A DNA stretch of 64,000 nt from Arsenicicoccus cauae. Its GTDB lineage: Bacteria > Actinomycetota > Actinomycetes > Actinomycetales > Dermatophilaceae. Numbering within the stretch: the stretch's first letter is position 1; the number at the start of each line of letters is the position of its first letter. The stretch lies in NCBI RefSeq assembly GCF_009707125.1, contig NZ_WLVL01000037.1:124001-188000 (forward strand). The letters are read 5' to 3'. Of the stretch, positions 47,290 through 55,342 are shown piece by piece. Both the position numbers and the translations under genes were made by a program. The notes under the pieces are model-generated. The model did not search any database, was not told the DNA's origin, and saw nothing but the letters and a program-made list of their open reading frames with translations.

Positions 47290-47321
47290 AGTTCGGGGTC
47301 TTGCGGTGGTGCCGGCCGAGA

Positions 47322-49763
47322 TCACAGGACCAGGTCGGGCTTGATCCTCGCCGGGGTCCAGATGCGGGCCCGGTGGGCCGCCCAGCTGGCGGCCGCCAGC
47401 GCGACCCCGAGGTATGCCGCCAGCACGGCGACGTCGAGGGCGACGAAGGCCATGCGGCCGCCATACATCAGGTGGCGCAGCCCGTCGATGGCGTAGCTCA
47501 TGGGCAGGAGGTGGTGCAGCACCCGGAGCGGCCCGGGGAGGGTCTGCCAGGGGAAGGTCCCGCCCGCTGAGACGAGCTGCACCACCAGGAGCACGAGGCC
47601 GAGGAACTTGCCGACGGCTCCGAACCGGGCGGTGAGGGCGTGCAGGACCGCGGCATACGTGATGGAGACGAAGGCCATGAACAGGACGGCCCACAGCGGG
47701 TGCTCGACGTGGAAGCCGAGGCCCTGGAGCACGAGCCAGTAGACCAGGAAGGACTGGCCGCCGGCGACCAGGGCGGGGGTCATCCACCCGCTGAGGGCGA
47801 CCCGCCAGGCCGGCTGCTGCGCGGCGAGGGCCCGGGTGGACAGGGACTTGACCAGGAGGAAGAGCACGTAGGCACCGATCCACAGGGAGAGGCTGACGAA
47901 GAACGGGGCCAGCCCGGCGCCGTAGTTCGCGGCCTGGGCGGGGTTGCTCGCCCGCACCGCGACGGGGTTGCCGACCGTCTGCGCCGCGGCCTCACGCTGC
48001 TGCTGGGTGTAGGCCGGGACCTGCTTGACCCCGGCGGCCAGCTGGTCGTGCAGCTGCTGGGCACCCTGCTGGGCCTTGGTCGCGCCGTCGCGGAGCTGCC
48101 CGGCCCCGGCGGCGAGCTGCTGTGCCCCGGCGACGGCCTTGTCCTCGCCCGACGCCAGGGTGTGGGCTCCGGTGGCGAGGGTGTCCAGGCCCGCGCTCAG
48201 CCGCGTGGCCCCGTCGTCGAGCTTGGTGCTGCCGGCGTGCGCCGCGGCGATCCCGTCATGCAGCTGGACGGACCCGGCGGCCAGCCGGTCCGCACCGTCG
48301 GCGACCTGGCCGGCACCGGTGGCCGCCTTGGCGGCGCCGGCCGACAGCGTGGTGGCGCCCGTGGCGAGCCGGCCCGTCCCGGCCTGCAGCTCGCCCAGCT
48401 TGTCGGCGAGCGTGGCGCTGCCCGACGTGAGCTGGTCAGCACCCGCCGCGACCTGCTGGGACCCCTCGGCCAGGGTCGTGAGCTTGCCCGACGCGCTCGT
48501 GACGGTGGCGGACGCCCGGTCCAGAGCCGCGTCGAGGGACGCGAGGTCGTCGTCGGCGCTCCCGAGGCGCGTCTGCAGGGTGTCGTGGATGCGCTGCAGG
48601 CGCGCGCGGGCGGGGTCGTCGGCGGGCAGCGCGTCGATCGCCTCGCCCAGCGCCGCGACCTGCTGCCTGAGGGCGTCGATCTGCCCCTGGAGCTCACCCT
48701 TGTGCTGCTTGCGGGCCCGGTCGATCTGGGCGGCGCCGTCCTTGGCGAGCGACCCCGCCTCGGCGACCTTGGCGTTGCCGGCGGCGACCTGGTGGGCGCC
48801 CGCCGCGACCTTGGCCGCACCGCTGTGCAGGGTGTCCGCACCGGCCTTGAGCTGTCCGGCTCCCGTGGACGCCGCCGTGGCGCCGGACGCGAGCTGGGTC
48901 GCACCCTTGGCGAGGGCGGCGTTGCCGTCGGCGACCTGACGGGCGCCGGAGGCGAGCTGTGCCGTCTGTCCCGGCAGCGCCGCGGTCTTGGTGTCCAGCG
49001 TCGCCAGGCCGTCGTCGAGCTGCCCGGCCCCGTCGGCGAGCGCCGACGCACCGGAGCGGGCCGAGTCCGCCCCACTGGCCAGGCGGTTCGCCCCGTCCCG
49101 CAGCTGGACCGCACCGTCGCGCAGCGACGAGGCTCCGGTGGACAGCCGTCCCGCCCCGTCACCCAGCTGCCCCACGCCCGTCGCGAGCTGCCCCGCGCCG
49201 TCGACGGCCTGCTGCATCTTGCCGTGGATGGTGCTCATCCCGTCGAGCAGCTGGGCCGCGGCGGTCGAGCTGACCTGGGAGGCCACGGACTTCGTCACCT
49301 CCGCGACGACCGTGCTGGAGATGGTGCGGGCGAGATAGCCGTTGGTGTCGTTGGTGTACTGCTCGAGGTGGGCCTGCCGCGGCGAGGTGGATCCCGCCGA
49401 GGCCAGGTCGGCGGAGAATCCCGCCGGGATGATCAGCGCGAAGTCGTAGTGCTCGTCGTCGACGCCCGCGACGGCGTCCGCGCGCGAGACGCGGTGCCAG
49501 TCGAAGGTGTGACCGTCGAGGAGGGTCCGTGCGACCTGGTCCCCCACCGCCAGGCGCTCCCCGGAGGCCAGCGTGGTCCCGGCGTCCTCCACCACGACGG
49601 CGGCGGGGACGTTGCGCAGGTTGGCATAGGGGTCACGGTTCGCATAGAGGTACAGGCCGGCATACAGGCTCGGTATGACGAGCATGGCGGCGAGGGCGAG
49701 GCGGAGCAGCGGCCCGCTGGTCAGCCGTCGCAGCTCGGCCATGGCGAGACGATGGGCCCTCAT
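47322..49763 (-). CDS. YhgE/Pip-domain ABC-2-type membrane protein
   Basis: An 813-residue membrane protein. The first helix LLRLALAAMLVIPSLYAGLYLYA is followed by DPYANLRNVPAAVVVEDAG, the YhgE/Pip N-terminal signature. A long extracytoplasmic region (about residues 180-620) consists of quasi-repeats of about 11 residues such as GAGQLxxGAxxL, likely to form a long coiled-coil helix rod. Five or so helices of the ABC-2 permease type close the protein. Relatives include the Lactococcus phage infection protein Pip, the Bacillus YueB SPP1 receptor, and type VII secretion-associated proteins. It overlaps the ATPase-like gene upstream (ATGA). Confidence 0.88.
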   Translation of the reverse strand: MRAHRLAMAELRRLTSGPLLRLALAAMLVIPSLYAGLYLYANRDPYANLRNVPAAVVVEDAGTTLASGERLAVGDQVARTLLDGHTFDWHRVSRADAVAGVDDEHYDFALIIPAGFSADLASAGSTSPRQAHLEQYTNDTNGYLARTISSTVVAEVTKSVASQVSSTAAAQLLDGMSTIHGKMQQAVDGAGQLATGVGQLGDGAGRLSTGASSLRDGAVQLRDGANRLASGADSARSGASALADGAGQLDDGLATLDTKTAALPGQTAQLASGARQVADGNAALAKGATQLASGATAASTGAGQLKAGADTLHSGAAKVAAGAHQVAAGNAKVAEAGSLAKDGAAQIDRARKQHKGELQGQIDALRQQVAALGEAIDALPADDPARARLQRIHDTLQTRLGSADDDLASLDAALDRASATVTSASGKLTTLAEGSQQVAAGADQLTSGSATLADKLGELQAGTGRLATGATTLSAGAAKAATGAGQVADGADRLAAGSVQLHDGIAAAHAGSTKLDDGATRLSAGLDTLATGAHTLASGEDKAVAGAQQLAAGAGQLRDGATKAQQGAQQLHDQLAAGVKQVPAYTQQQREAAAQTVGNPVAVRASNPAQAANYGAGLAPFFVSLSLWIGAYVLFLLVKSLSTRALAAQQPAWRVALSGWMTPALVAGGQSFLVYWLVLQGLGFHVEHPLWAVLFMAFVSITYAAVLHALTARFGAVGKFLGLVLLVVQLVSAGGTFPWQTLPGPLRVLHHLLPMSYAIDGLRHLMYGGRMAFVALDVAVLAAYLGVALAAASWAAHRARIWTPARIKPDLVL

Positions 49764-50380
49764 GCGGACACCCCCAGCTCGTAGGTGCTCTCGAGGCCGA
49801 GGAGACGGACGCTCGAGTGGGTCGCCAGGACCACGACGACCAGACCCTGGTCCGCCAGCACCTGGGCGACGCCGTGCCAGGCGTGCGGGGAGCCGCCCCA
49901 CCGGTCCGGGCTGGTCAGCACGACGGCGGTGACGTCCTCACGCTGTGCGGTGATCTCGGCCAGCCAGCGGACGTGCTCGGACGGCTCGAGGGACTCCCAC
50001 CGCTGCGCCGAGCGTTCCTCGGCGCCACGCTCACGAAGGAAGGCGCGGATGTCGGCTCGCCGGGACGGTAGGCCGGCAAGGGCCAGCTCCTCCCCCACGA
50101 CGACCTCGATCGGCAGACCGGGCTCGGGCTCGGTCACGCCGGGGACGTCGACGAGGGCGACGCGACGGCGACGGACGTGCGGCTCGGGGTCGCCGTTGCA
50201 GGTGATGCTCCCGTCGTCGAGACGGACGCGACCGCCGAGGGCCAGCGCGAGGGTGGTGGCCGCAGGCCCCGGGTCACCGGCGACGACCGTCACCTCTCCC
50301 TTGCGGGCGGCCAGCGAGGTCGGCAGGAGCAACGGGCCGTGCGGCCCGTCGACGGCTGCTGCGTGGGCGATGAGCGCCAT
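49760..50380 (-). CDS. Degenerate ABC-ATPase-like protein, partner of YhgE
   Basis: A 206-residue protein with the outline of an ABC nucleotide-binding domain: VTVVAGDPGPAATTLALALGGRVRLDDGSI sits where a Walker A and following strand (LLGPNGAGKTTLLrlLaG...dsG.i) would be. The Walker A has no GK[ST]; it reads GDPGPAATT. The signature LSGGQ and a Walker B DE are not visible (ESLEPSEHVRWLAEI and VVLTSPDRWG in those positions). ATP hydrolysis is therefore doubtful. It is the first gene of the operon, directly coupled with the YhgE-like permease and divergent from tetR. Confidence 0.7.
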   Translation of the reverse strand: MALIAHAAAVDGPHGPLLLPTSLAARKGEVTVVAGDPGPAATTLALALGGRVRLDDGSITCNGDPEPHVRRRRVALVDVPGVTEPEPGLPIEVVVGEELALAGLPSRRADIRAFLRERGAEERSAQRWESLEPSEHVRWLAEITAQREDVTAVVLTSPDRWGGSPHAWHGVAQVLADQGLVVVVLATHSSVRLLGLESTYELGVSA

Positions 50381-50453
50381 GACGCACTGCTCCTTGGTGC
50401 CCGGGATCGACCGGGCTCGGGTCGTCCTGCGGGGAGGACTGGGGACATCTTCT

Positions 50454-50505
50454 GATACACCAGCGTATCCGGGTTCATTCCCGTATTCAATTCACAGGTG
50501 TATCG
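50454..50505. promoter_or_regulatory. Divergent promoter and TetR operator candidate
   Basis: GATAC-N6-GTATC (50454-50469) is a perfect inverted repeat, and GGTGTATC (50498-50505) repeats its right half with GATACACC (50454-50461) as complement. On the minus strand TTGAAT and TACGCT (17-nt spacer) make a plausible promoter whose -10 box lies inside the first palindrome. Binding by the adjacent TetR protein would block the YhgE operon and possibly tetR itself. Confidence 0.5.
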
Positions 50506-50512
50506 TGAGGGC

Positions 50513-51166
50513 ATGACCACTCGCAGTGATGCCCCGCCGCGGTCCGCACGTCGCGAGGCCACCCGTCAGCGGATCCTCGCCGCGGCGTCCCAGGCATTCG
50601 CGGAGCGGGGGTTCCACGGCACGAGCGTCGAGGACGTCTGCGACCGTGCGGGATTCACACGCGGGGCGTTCTACTCCAACTTCGCGTCCCGAGACGAGCT
50701 GGTGGTCGAGCTCGTCGCGCAGCGCACCGCCCGGCTGCGCGACCGGGTCCGCGAGCTGTCGGAGGAGGACGACCTCACGCCACGCGAGCTGCTGCACGGG
50801 GTGCTGACCCTGTGGTCCGACCAGCCCGGCGAGCGCCAGCAGTGGTTGCTGCTGCAGACCGAGCTCATGCTGCACGCCATCCGCGACCCCGAGGCGGGGG
50901 CGGCCTGGCGCGAGGTCGTCGCCCGCGGCCATCAGGAGACGGCGGCCACGCTGGAGGGCTACCTGCGGCGGCACGGCATACGGCTGCCGGTCAGCAGCCT
51001 GGAGCTCGCCCGGTTGCTCTTCGCGGCCTTTCAGGGGGGCGCCCTGCAGCACCTGCTGGACCCGGCCCAGGTCGGCCCGGACGACCTCGAGAACCATCTG
51101 GTGGCGGTGCTGGAGGCGGCGCTGACCCGGGACGACGACACCGACGGCACGGCATCACCCGCCTGA
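50513..51166 (+). CDS. TetR-family transcriptional regulator
   Basis: A 217-residue regulator. The N-terminal helix-turn-helix reads RQRILAAASQAFAERGFHGT then SVEDVCDRAGFTRGAFYSNF, the TetR signature. The C-terminal domain is helical and resembles the TetR_C_6-like group (ARGHQETAATLEGYLRRHG). Divergent orientation from the YhgE operon with only about 130 nt between makes that operon its probable target. The ATG at 50513 lies 8 nt after GTGAGG. Confidence 0.9.
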   Translation: MTTRSDAPPRSARREATRQRILAAASQAFAERGFHGTSVEDVCDRAGFTRGAFYSNFASRDELVVELVAQRTARLRDRVRELSEEDDLTPRELLHGVLTLWSDQPGERQQWLLLQTELMLHAIRDPEAGAAWREVVARGHQETAATLEGYLRRHGIRLPVSSLELARLLFAAFQGGALQHLLDPAQVGPDDLENHLVAVLEAALTRDDDTDGTASPA

Positions 51167-51188
51167 TCCACCCGGCTCGGCGGACCGG

Positions 51189-51491
51189 TCAGGCCCGCAG
51201 GTCGGCGTACTCCGGGTGCTTGTCGAGGTAGGCCGCCACGAAGGAGCAGAGCGGCCGCACGACCAGACCCCGAGCGCGCACGTCCTCGAGCAGCCCCTGG
51301 ACGAGGGCCGAGCCGACCCCCTGCCCGCCGAAGGCGGGGTCCACCTCCGTGTGCGGCACGACGACCACCCCACTCCCACCGGCCTCGTCACCCTCGACGT
51401 AGGCGTCGGCGAAGCCTGCGAGCTCGCCGTCCAGACGCACCTCGTAGCGGTGCCGGCTGTCCTCGCGGGTCACGGTGATGTGCTCAGCCAT
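51189..51491 (-). CDS. GNAT-like N-acetyltransferase (YjdJ type)
   Basis: A 100-residue single-domain acetyltransferase of the short GNAT group (COG2388). The acetyl-CoA binding segment is VDPAFGGQGVGSALVQGLLEDVR (Q/RxxGxG/A motif GGQGVGSA), followed by VVRPLCSFVAAYLDKHPEYADL, the typical C-terminus with a conserved cysteine and tyrosine. The substrate is unknown. Convergent with tetR; 12 nt separate it from the dehydrogenase gene upstream, so co-transcription is likely. Confidence 0.85.
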   Translation of the reverse strand: MAEHITVTREDSRHRYEVRLDGELAGFADAYVEGDEAGGSGVVVVPHTEVDPAFGGQGVGSALVQGLLEDVRARGLVVRPLCSFVAAYLDKHPEYADLRA

Positions 51492-51503
51492 GCGTACAGT
51501 GTC

Positions 51504-52442
51504 TCACCGCGCGATCTCCACGACATTGTCGAAGGGCTCGCCCGACGCGATGTGGTGCAGCTGTCGGCGGACGAGATCGCTCGCGCGGCGCCAGAACCCG
51601 TGCGCCAGACCGCCGACGTGCGGCGCGATCAGGACCCCGGGGGTGGACCACAGCGGGTGACCGTCGGGCAGCGGCTCCGGGTCGACGACGTCCAGGGCGG
51701 CGCGCACGTGCCCCGACCGCGTCGCGGCGACGAGGGCGTCGGTGTCGACGACGCGCCCGCGGGCGACGTTGACCAGGAGCGCCCCCTCGCGCATCGAGGC
51801 CAGGAAGTCGGCGTCCACCAGCCGGTCGGTGGCGTCCGTGTGCGGGACGATGAGGATGATCACGTCCTGGTGCGGCACGAGGGCGTCGAGCTCGTCGATG
51901 CCGTGCACCCGCTCGACGAGGTCGTCCCCGGCGCGGGCCCGGCTCGCGACCACGGTGATCTCGGGCTCGAACGGCTGCAGCCGGCGCACGATGGCCTGCC
52001 CGATGTCGCCGTAGCCGACCACGAGGACGCGCTGGTCGGCCAGCCCGGGCTCGAAGTGCTTGTCCTGCCAGTGCTGCCGGCGGTGGCCCTCGAGCATCCA
52101 GGGGACGCCACGCTGCGCCGCCAGGGTCAGCGTGAGGGCGAGCTCGGAGGTGCCGGCGGCGTGGACGCCACGGGCGTTGAGCAGGCTCGCCCCCTCAGGG
52201 ACGAAGGGGACGGCGTGCTCGTAGCCGGCCGACAGCAGCTGGAAGGCCCGCAGCCGCGGCAGGTCGGCGAGCCGCTCGAACCCGTCCGCCGACAGGGTGT
52301 AGGGGGCGACGACCATCTCCACCTCGTCCGCCCGCGGGCACGGGCCCGTGAGGTCCCACGGGATCATCTCGACCCCGGGCACCGGGCCCACGCGGTCGAT
52401 CCAGTCCTGGTCGGCAAGGGTCACGAGGGTCATGCCCCCCAC
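51504..52442 (-). CDS. D-isomer-specific 2-hydroxyacid dehydrogenase
   Basis: A 312-residue NAD(P)-dependent dehydrogenase of the D-2-hydroxyacid family. The dinucleotide motif is VVGYGDIGQAIVRRL. Catalytic residues lie in NVARGRVVDTDAL (Arg), DVVDPEPLPDGHPLW (Glu) and IAPHVGGL (His). The short form without an ACT domain argues against SerA; glyoxylate/hydroxypyruvate reductase-like activity is more likely. The start may be 52442 or the second ATG at 52433. Confidence 0.9.
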   Translation of the reverse strand: MGGMTLVTLADQDWIDRVGPVPGVEMIPWDLTGPCPRADEVEMVVAPYTLSADGFERLADLPRLRAFQLLSAGYEHAVPFVPEGASLLNARGVHAAGTSELALTLTLAAQRGVPWMLEGHRRQHWQDKHFEPGLADQRVLVVGYGDIGQAIVRRLQPFEPEITVVASRARAGDDLVERVHGIDELDALVPHQDVIILIVPHTDATDRLVDADFLASMREGALLVNVARGRVVDTDALVAATRSGHVRAALDVVDPEPLPDGHPLWSTPGVLIAPHVGGLAHGFWRRASDLVRRQLHHIASGEPFDNVVEIAR

Positions 52443-52467
52443 CGTATGTCGTTCCGCCGAGGCTCGC

Positions 52468-52704
52468 TCACCCGCCCGAGACGGCGGACAGGATGATCAC
52501 CGTGGCCCCCTCACGCAGCACCGTGCCGGTGCCTGCGCCCCGCTCGACGTCGACCCCGTCCACGAAGACGTTGACGTGCTTGCGCAGCTCATCCGTCTCG
52601 TCACGGATCCTGCTCTCCACCAGGGGAAGTGGCGCGGGTGAGGAACGCAGCGCGTCGAGGGCGGCGGCGAGGTCGGCCCCGTCGGTGCGGCAGGACCGTG
52701 TGGA
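52468..52704 (-). pseudogene. MoaD/ThiS-like sulfur-carrier remnant with broken N-terminus
   Basis: The minus-strand frame ends with VNVFVDGVDVERGAGTGTVL followed by REGATVIILSAVSGG, a ubiquitin-like MoaD/ThiS/CysO C-terminus with the essential terminal Gly-Gly. The frame is closed upstream by a TGA at 52705-52707, and no start codon allows a full-length protein: 78 codons are open, but the first strand of the fold is missing. The other frame at that point begins with GTG (VIHTVLPHR) right after a run of 15 G. A frameshift or deletion at this tract has probably disabled the gene, unless the run is miscounted in the assembly. Confidence 0.6.
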
Positions 52705-52707
52705 TCA

Positions 52708-52722
52708 CCCCCCCCCCCCCCC
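52708..52722. repeat. Homopolymer run of 15 C
   Basis: Fifteen consecutive C (15 G on the minus strand) directly upstream of the broken MoaD-like frame. Nothing comparable occurs elsewhere in the window. It could be a slippage-prone (phase-variable) tract or a sequencing artefact. Confidence 0.9.
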
Positions 52723-52826
52723 GCCGAAGCCCTCGCTCCACTGCGGGCGGTGCGGGTGCTCCCACGGGCCCCCGCCTGTCGTAGGTTGGCGGTGGACCAC
52801 CCCGACCCCTATCCCGAGGAGCCCCC

Positions 52827-53438
52827 ATGACCGCCGTCGACGAGATCCTGCGCACGCTTCCCGTGGCCGACCTGGCCCAGCAGCTCGACGCCCGGCCCGA
52901 GGACGTGCAGCACGCCGCCGCCGCGGTCCTGCCCGCGCTGCTGGGGGGCCTGCAGGCCAACGCGGCCGACCCCGCGGGCGCCCGGTCGATCTCCGGGGCC
53001 CTCAGCCAGCACGACCCCCGGCTGACGGACGGCCCCGTCGACCTGGGGGCCGTGGACACCCGCGACGGCGAGGCCATCGCCGCCCACATCTTCGGGGGCA
53101 ACCAGGAGCAGGTGGCCCAGCAGCTCGGCGGCCTGCAGGGCGTCGGCGGGCCGCTCGTGCAGCGCCTGATCCCGATCCTCGCCCCGATCGTCATGTCCTG
53201 GCTCGCCAAGCAGGTCCTCGGCCAGGCCGGCGCCGGCGGCAGCCTGGGACAGGCGCAGGGTGGGGGCGTGGGCGACACCGTCCTCGGCGACATCCTCGGC
53301 TCGGTGCTCGGCTCAGCCACCGGGCAGACGGGGATGGGCACCCAGCAGAACGCCGACCAGCGCGAGGCCCGGGGCTTCGACACGGGCACGATCATCCGGG
53401 ACGTGCTGGGCGGGCTGCTCGGCGCCGGCCGCCGCTGA
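52827..53438 (+). CDS. DUF937 domain protein
   Basis: A 203-residue protein with the DUF937 pattern: repeated helical segments such as HAAAAVLPALLGGLQANAAD and IAAHIFGGNQEQVAQQLGG, then LVQRLIPILAPIVMSWLAKQVLG. The Gly-rich C-terminus (LGSVLGSATGQTGMGT, IIRDVLGGLLGAGRR) is common for the family. It has no signal peptide or clear membrane helix and no known function. The start is ATG at 52827 with GAGGAG 5 nt upstream. Confidence 0.87.
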   Translation: MTAVDEILRTLPVADLAQQLDARPEDVQHAAAAVLPALLGGLQANAADPAGARSISGALSQHDPRLTDGPVDLGAVDTRDGEAIAAHIFGGNQEQVAQQLGGLQGVGGPLVQRLIPILAPIVMSWLAKQVLGQAGAGGSLGQAQGGGVGDTVLGDILGSVLGSATGQTGMGTQQNADQREARGFDTGTIIRDVLGGLLGAGRR

Positions 53439-53446
53439 GGACGCAG

Positions 53447-53680
53447 CGACCACGAGAGCCGTCGCGGTCGCCGTCGCCGACGTCCTGGCCAGCGACGTGG
53501 TGGGCGTGCTGCGCAACGGCGAGGGGCCCGTGCGTGCTCTTCCGCGCCGACACCGACGCGCTGCCCCTCCAGTCCTGGGCCAGGAGCAATGTCACCCCTG
53601 ACCGCGCGGTGCTGCTGCTCGACGTCCGCAGCTATGACGAGCGGGTGCGTGAGGTCCGACCGCACTTCGTCGCTGGGCTC
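53447..53680 (+). pseudogene. Decayed M20-family amidohydrolase
   Basis: Two or three family pieces survive close together. One frame gives VVGVLRNGEGP; one base further (about 53530) the next frame gives CVLFRADTDALPLQ, together the GxGvvgvLrnGeGPvvLlRADmDALP signature of peptidase M20 amidohydrolases. Thirty bases later the same second frame gives AVLLLDVRSYDERVREV, like the lid/C-terminal domain. So there is a frameshift and a large internal deletion; the functional protein would be about 400 residues. The rest of the gap to 53776 shows no convincing gene. Confidence 0.6.
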
Positions 53681-53776
53681 GGCCATGCGCACCGCCACCT
53701 CGCAGGCGTTGTTCACCGCCTGGCTCGGCCAGCCCAACCCGGGCGCAGCGGGCCTCCTAGCAGGCCGGTATGCCCC

Positions 53777-53809
53777 AGCCGGGGTCACCTTCGGTGGGTG
53801 ACCCCGGCT
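53777..53809 (-). terminator. Terminator of the gatCAB operon
   Basis: A perfect 13-bp stem, AGCCGGGGTCACC (53777-53789) and GGTGACCCCGGCT (53797-53809), with loop TTCGGTG. It lies 21 nt after the gatB stop on the minus strand. Confidence 0.65.
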
Positions 53810-53830
53810 GCGATGGCTACGCGCGCCCGG

Positions 53831-55339
53831 TCACTGGCACTTGGTCATGATCAGCTCGCGGACCTTGCCGGCGTCGGCCTGGCCCTTCATAGCCTTCATG
53901 ACCTGACCGATCAGGGCCCCGGCGGCCTGCACCTTGCCGTCCTTGATCTTCGCGACGATGTCGGCGTTGCGGCCGAGCACCTCGTCCACCGCGGCCTCGA
54001 GCGCGGAGTCGTCCTGCACCAGCTCGAGGCCCCGCGCGTCGGCCACCTCGCGAGGCGACCCCTCGCCGGCCAGCACGCCGTCCATGACCTGACGGGCCAT
54101 CGAGTCGTTGAGCCGGCCGTCCCGGACCATCCCGTCCAGCTCGGCGACGTGCTCCGGCGTGACGCCCATGTCGGCGAGGTCACGGACCTGGTCGTTGGCG
54201 CGACGGGACACCTCACCCATCCACCACTTGCGGGCGGCGGCGGGCGTGGCGCCGGCGGCGACGGAGGACTCGATCAGCTCCACCGCGCCGGCGTTGACGA
54301 CGTCGCGCATCTCCAGGTCGGAGTAGCCCCACTCCCCCTGCAGCCGCTTGCGCCGCCGGCCGGGAGGCTCGGGCAGGGTGGCGCGCAGCTCCTCGACCCA
54401 CTCGCGGCTCGGGGCGACGGGCACCAGGTCGGGCTCGGGGAAGTAGCGGTAGTCCTCGGCGTCGGACTTCTCTCGCCCCGAGGTCGTGACCCCGGTGTCC
54501 TCGTGCCAGTGCCGCGTCTCCTGCAGGATCGTGCCGCCGGACGACAGGATCGCGCCGTGCCGGGTCATCTCGTAGCGCACGGCCCGCTCGACCGACCGCA
54601 GCGAGTTGACGTTCTTGGTCTCGGTGCGGGTGCCGAGCTGTGTCGACCCCTTGGGCATCAGCGAGACGTTGGCGTCACAGCGCATCGAGCCCTGCTCCAT
54701 GCGCGCGTCGCTCACGTCGAGCGCCCGCATGAGGTCACGGATCGCCGAGACATAGGCCTTGGCGACCTCCGGCATACGCTCCCCCGCGCCGACCACCGGC
54801 TTGGTGACGATCTCGATCAGGGGGATCCCCGCCCGGTTGTAGTCGAGCAGCGAGTAGTCGGCGCCGTGGATGCGACCGGTCGCGCCGCCCATGTGCAGCG
54901 ACTTGCCGGTGTCCTCCTCCATGTGCGCCCGCTCGATCTCGACCCGCCAGGTCGTGCCGTCCTCGAGCTCCACGTCCAGGTAGCCGTCGAACGCGATGGG
55001 CTCGTCGTACTGCGAGGTCTGGAAGTTCTTGGGCATGTCCGGGTAGAAGTAGTTCTTGCGCGCGAACCGGCACCACTGCGCGATCTCGCAGTTGAGCGCC
55101 AGGCCGATCCGGATCGCCGACTCGACGCCCTTGGCGTTGACGACGGGCAGCGCGCCGGGCAGGCCGAGGCAGACCGGGCACACCTGGGTGTTGGGCTCGG
55201 CGCCGAACGTCGTCGCGCAGGAGCAGAACATCTTGGTCGCGGTGCTCAACTCGACGTGGACCTCGAGGCCCATCACCGGGTCGAAGCGCTCGAGCACCTC
55301 GTCGTAGTCGAGGACGGGCTCGACGTGCGTGGTGGCCAT
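53831..55339 (-). CDS. gatB: Asp-tRNA(Asn)/Glu-tRNA(Gln) amidotransferase subunit B
   Basis: A 502-residue GatB. It binds the mischarged tRNA and activates its side chain with [31 protein letters not shown] opens the cradle domain, with cysteines CSC and [12 protein letters not shown] as the zinc site. [11 protein letters not shown] and EDTGKSLH follow, and the C-terminal YqeY-like tail domain begins near residue 400 ([12 protein letters not shown]... [25 protein letters not shown]). It is last of gatC-gatA-gatB, 3 nt after gatA. Confidence 0.97.
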   Translation of the reverse strand: MATTHVEPVLDYDEVLERFDPVMGLEVHVELSTATKMFCSCATTFGAEPNTQVCPVCLGLPGALPVVNAKGVESAIRIGLALNCEIAQWCRFARKNYFYPDMPKNFQTSQYDEPIAFDGYLDVELEDGTTWRVEIERAHMEEDTGKSLHMGGATGRIHGADYSLLDYNRAGIPLIEIVTKPVVGAGERMPEVAKAYVSAIRDLMRALDVSDARMEQGSMRCDANVSLMPKGSTQLGTRTETKNVNSLRSVERAVRYEMTRHGAILSSGGTILQETRHWHEDTGVTTSGREKSDAEDYRYFPEPDLVPVAPSREWVEELRATLPEPPGRRRKRLQGEWGYSDLEMRDVVNAGAVELIESSVAAGATPAAARKWWMGEVSRRANDQVRDLADMGVTPEHVAELDGMVRDGRLNDSMARQVMDGVLAGEGSPREVADARGLELVQDDSALEAAVDEVLGRNADIVAKIKDGKVQAAGALIGQVMKAMKGQADAGKVRELIMTKCQ

Positions 55340-55342
55340 GGG

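Noticed and set aside
47640-49784. A 714-aa plus-strand frame opposite the YhgE-like gene
   Set aside because: It is the shadow of the quasi-repeats of YhgE and has no family motif.
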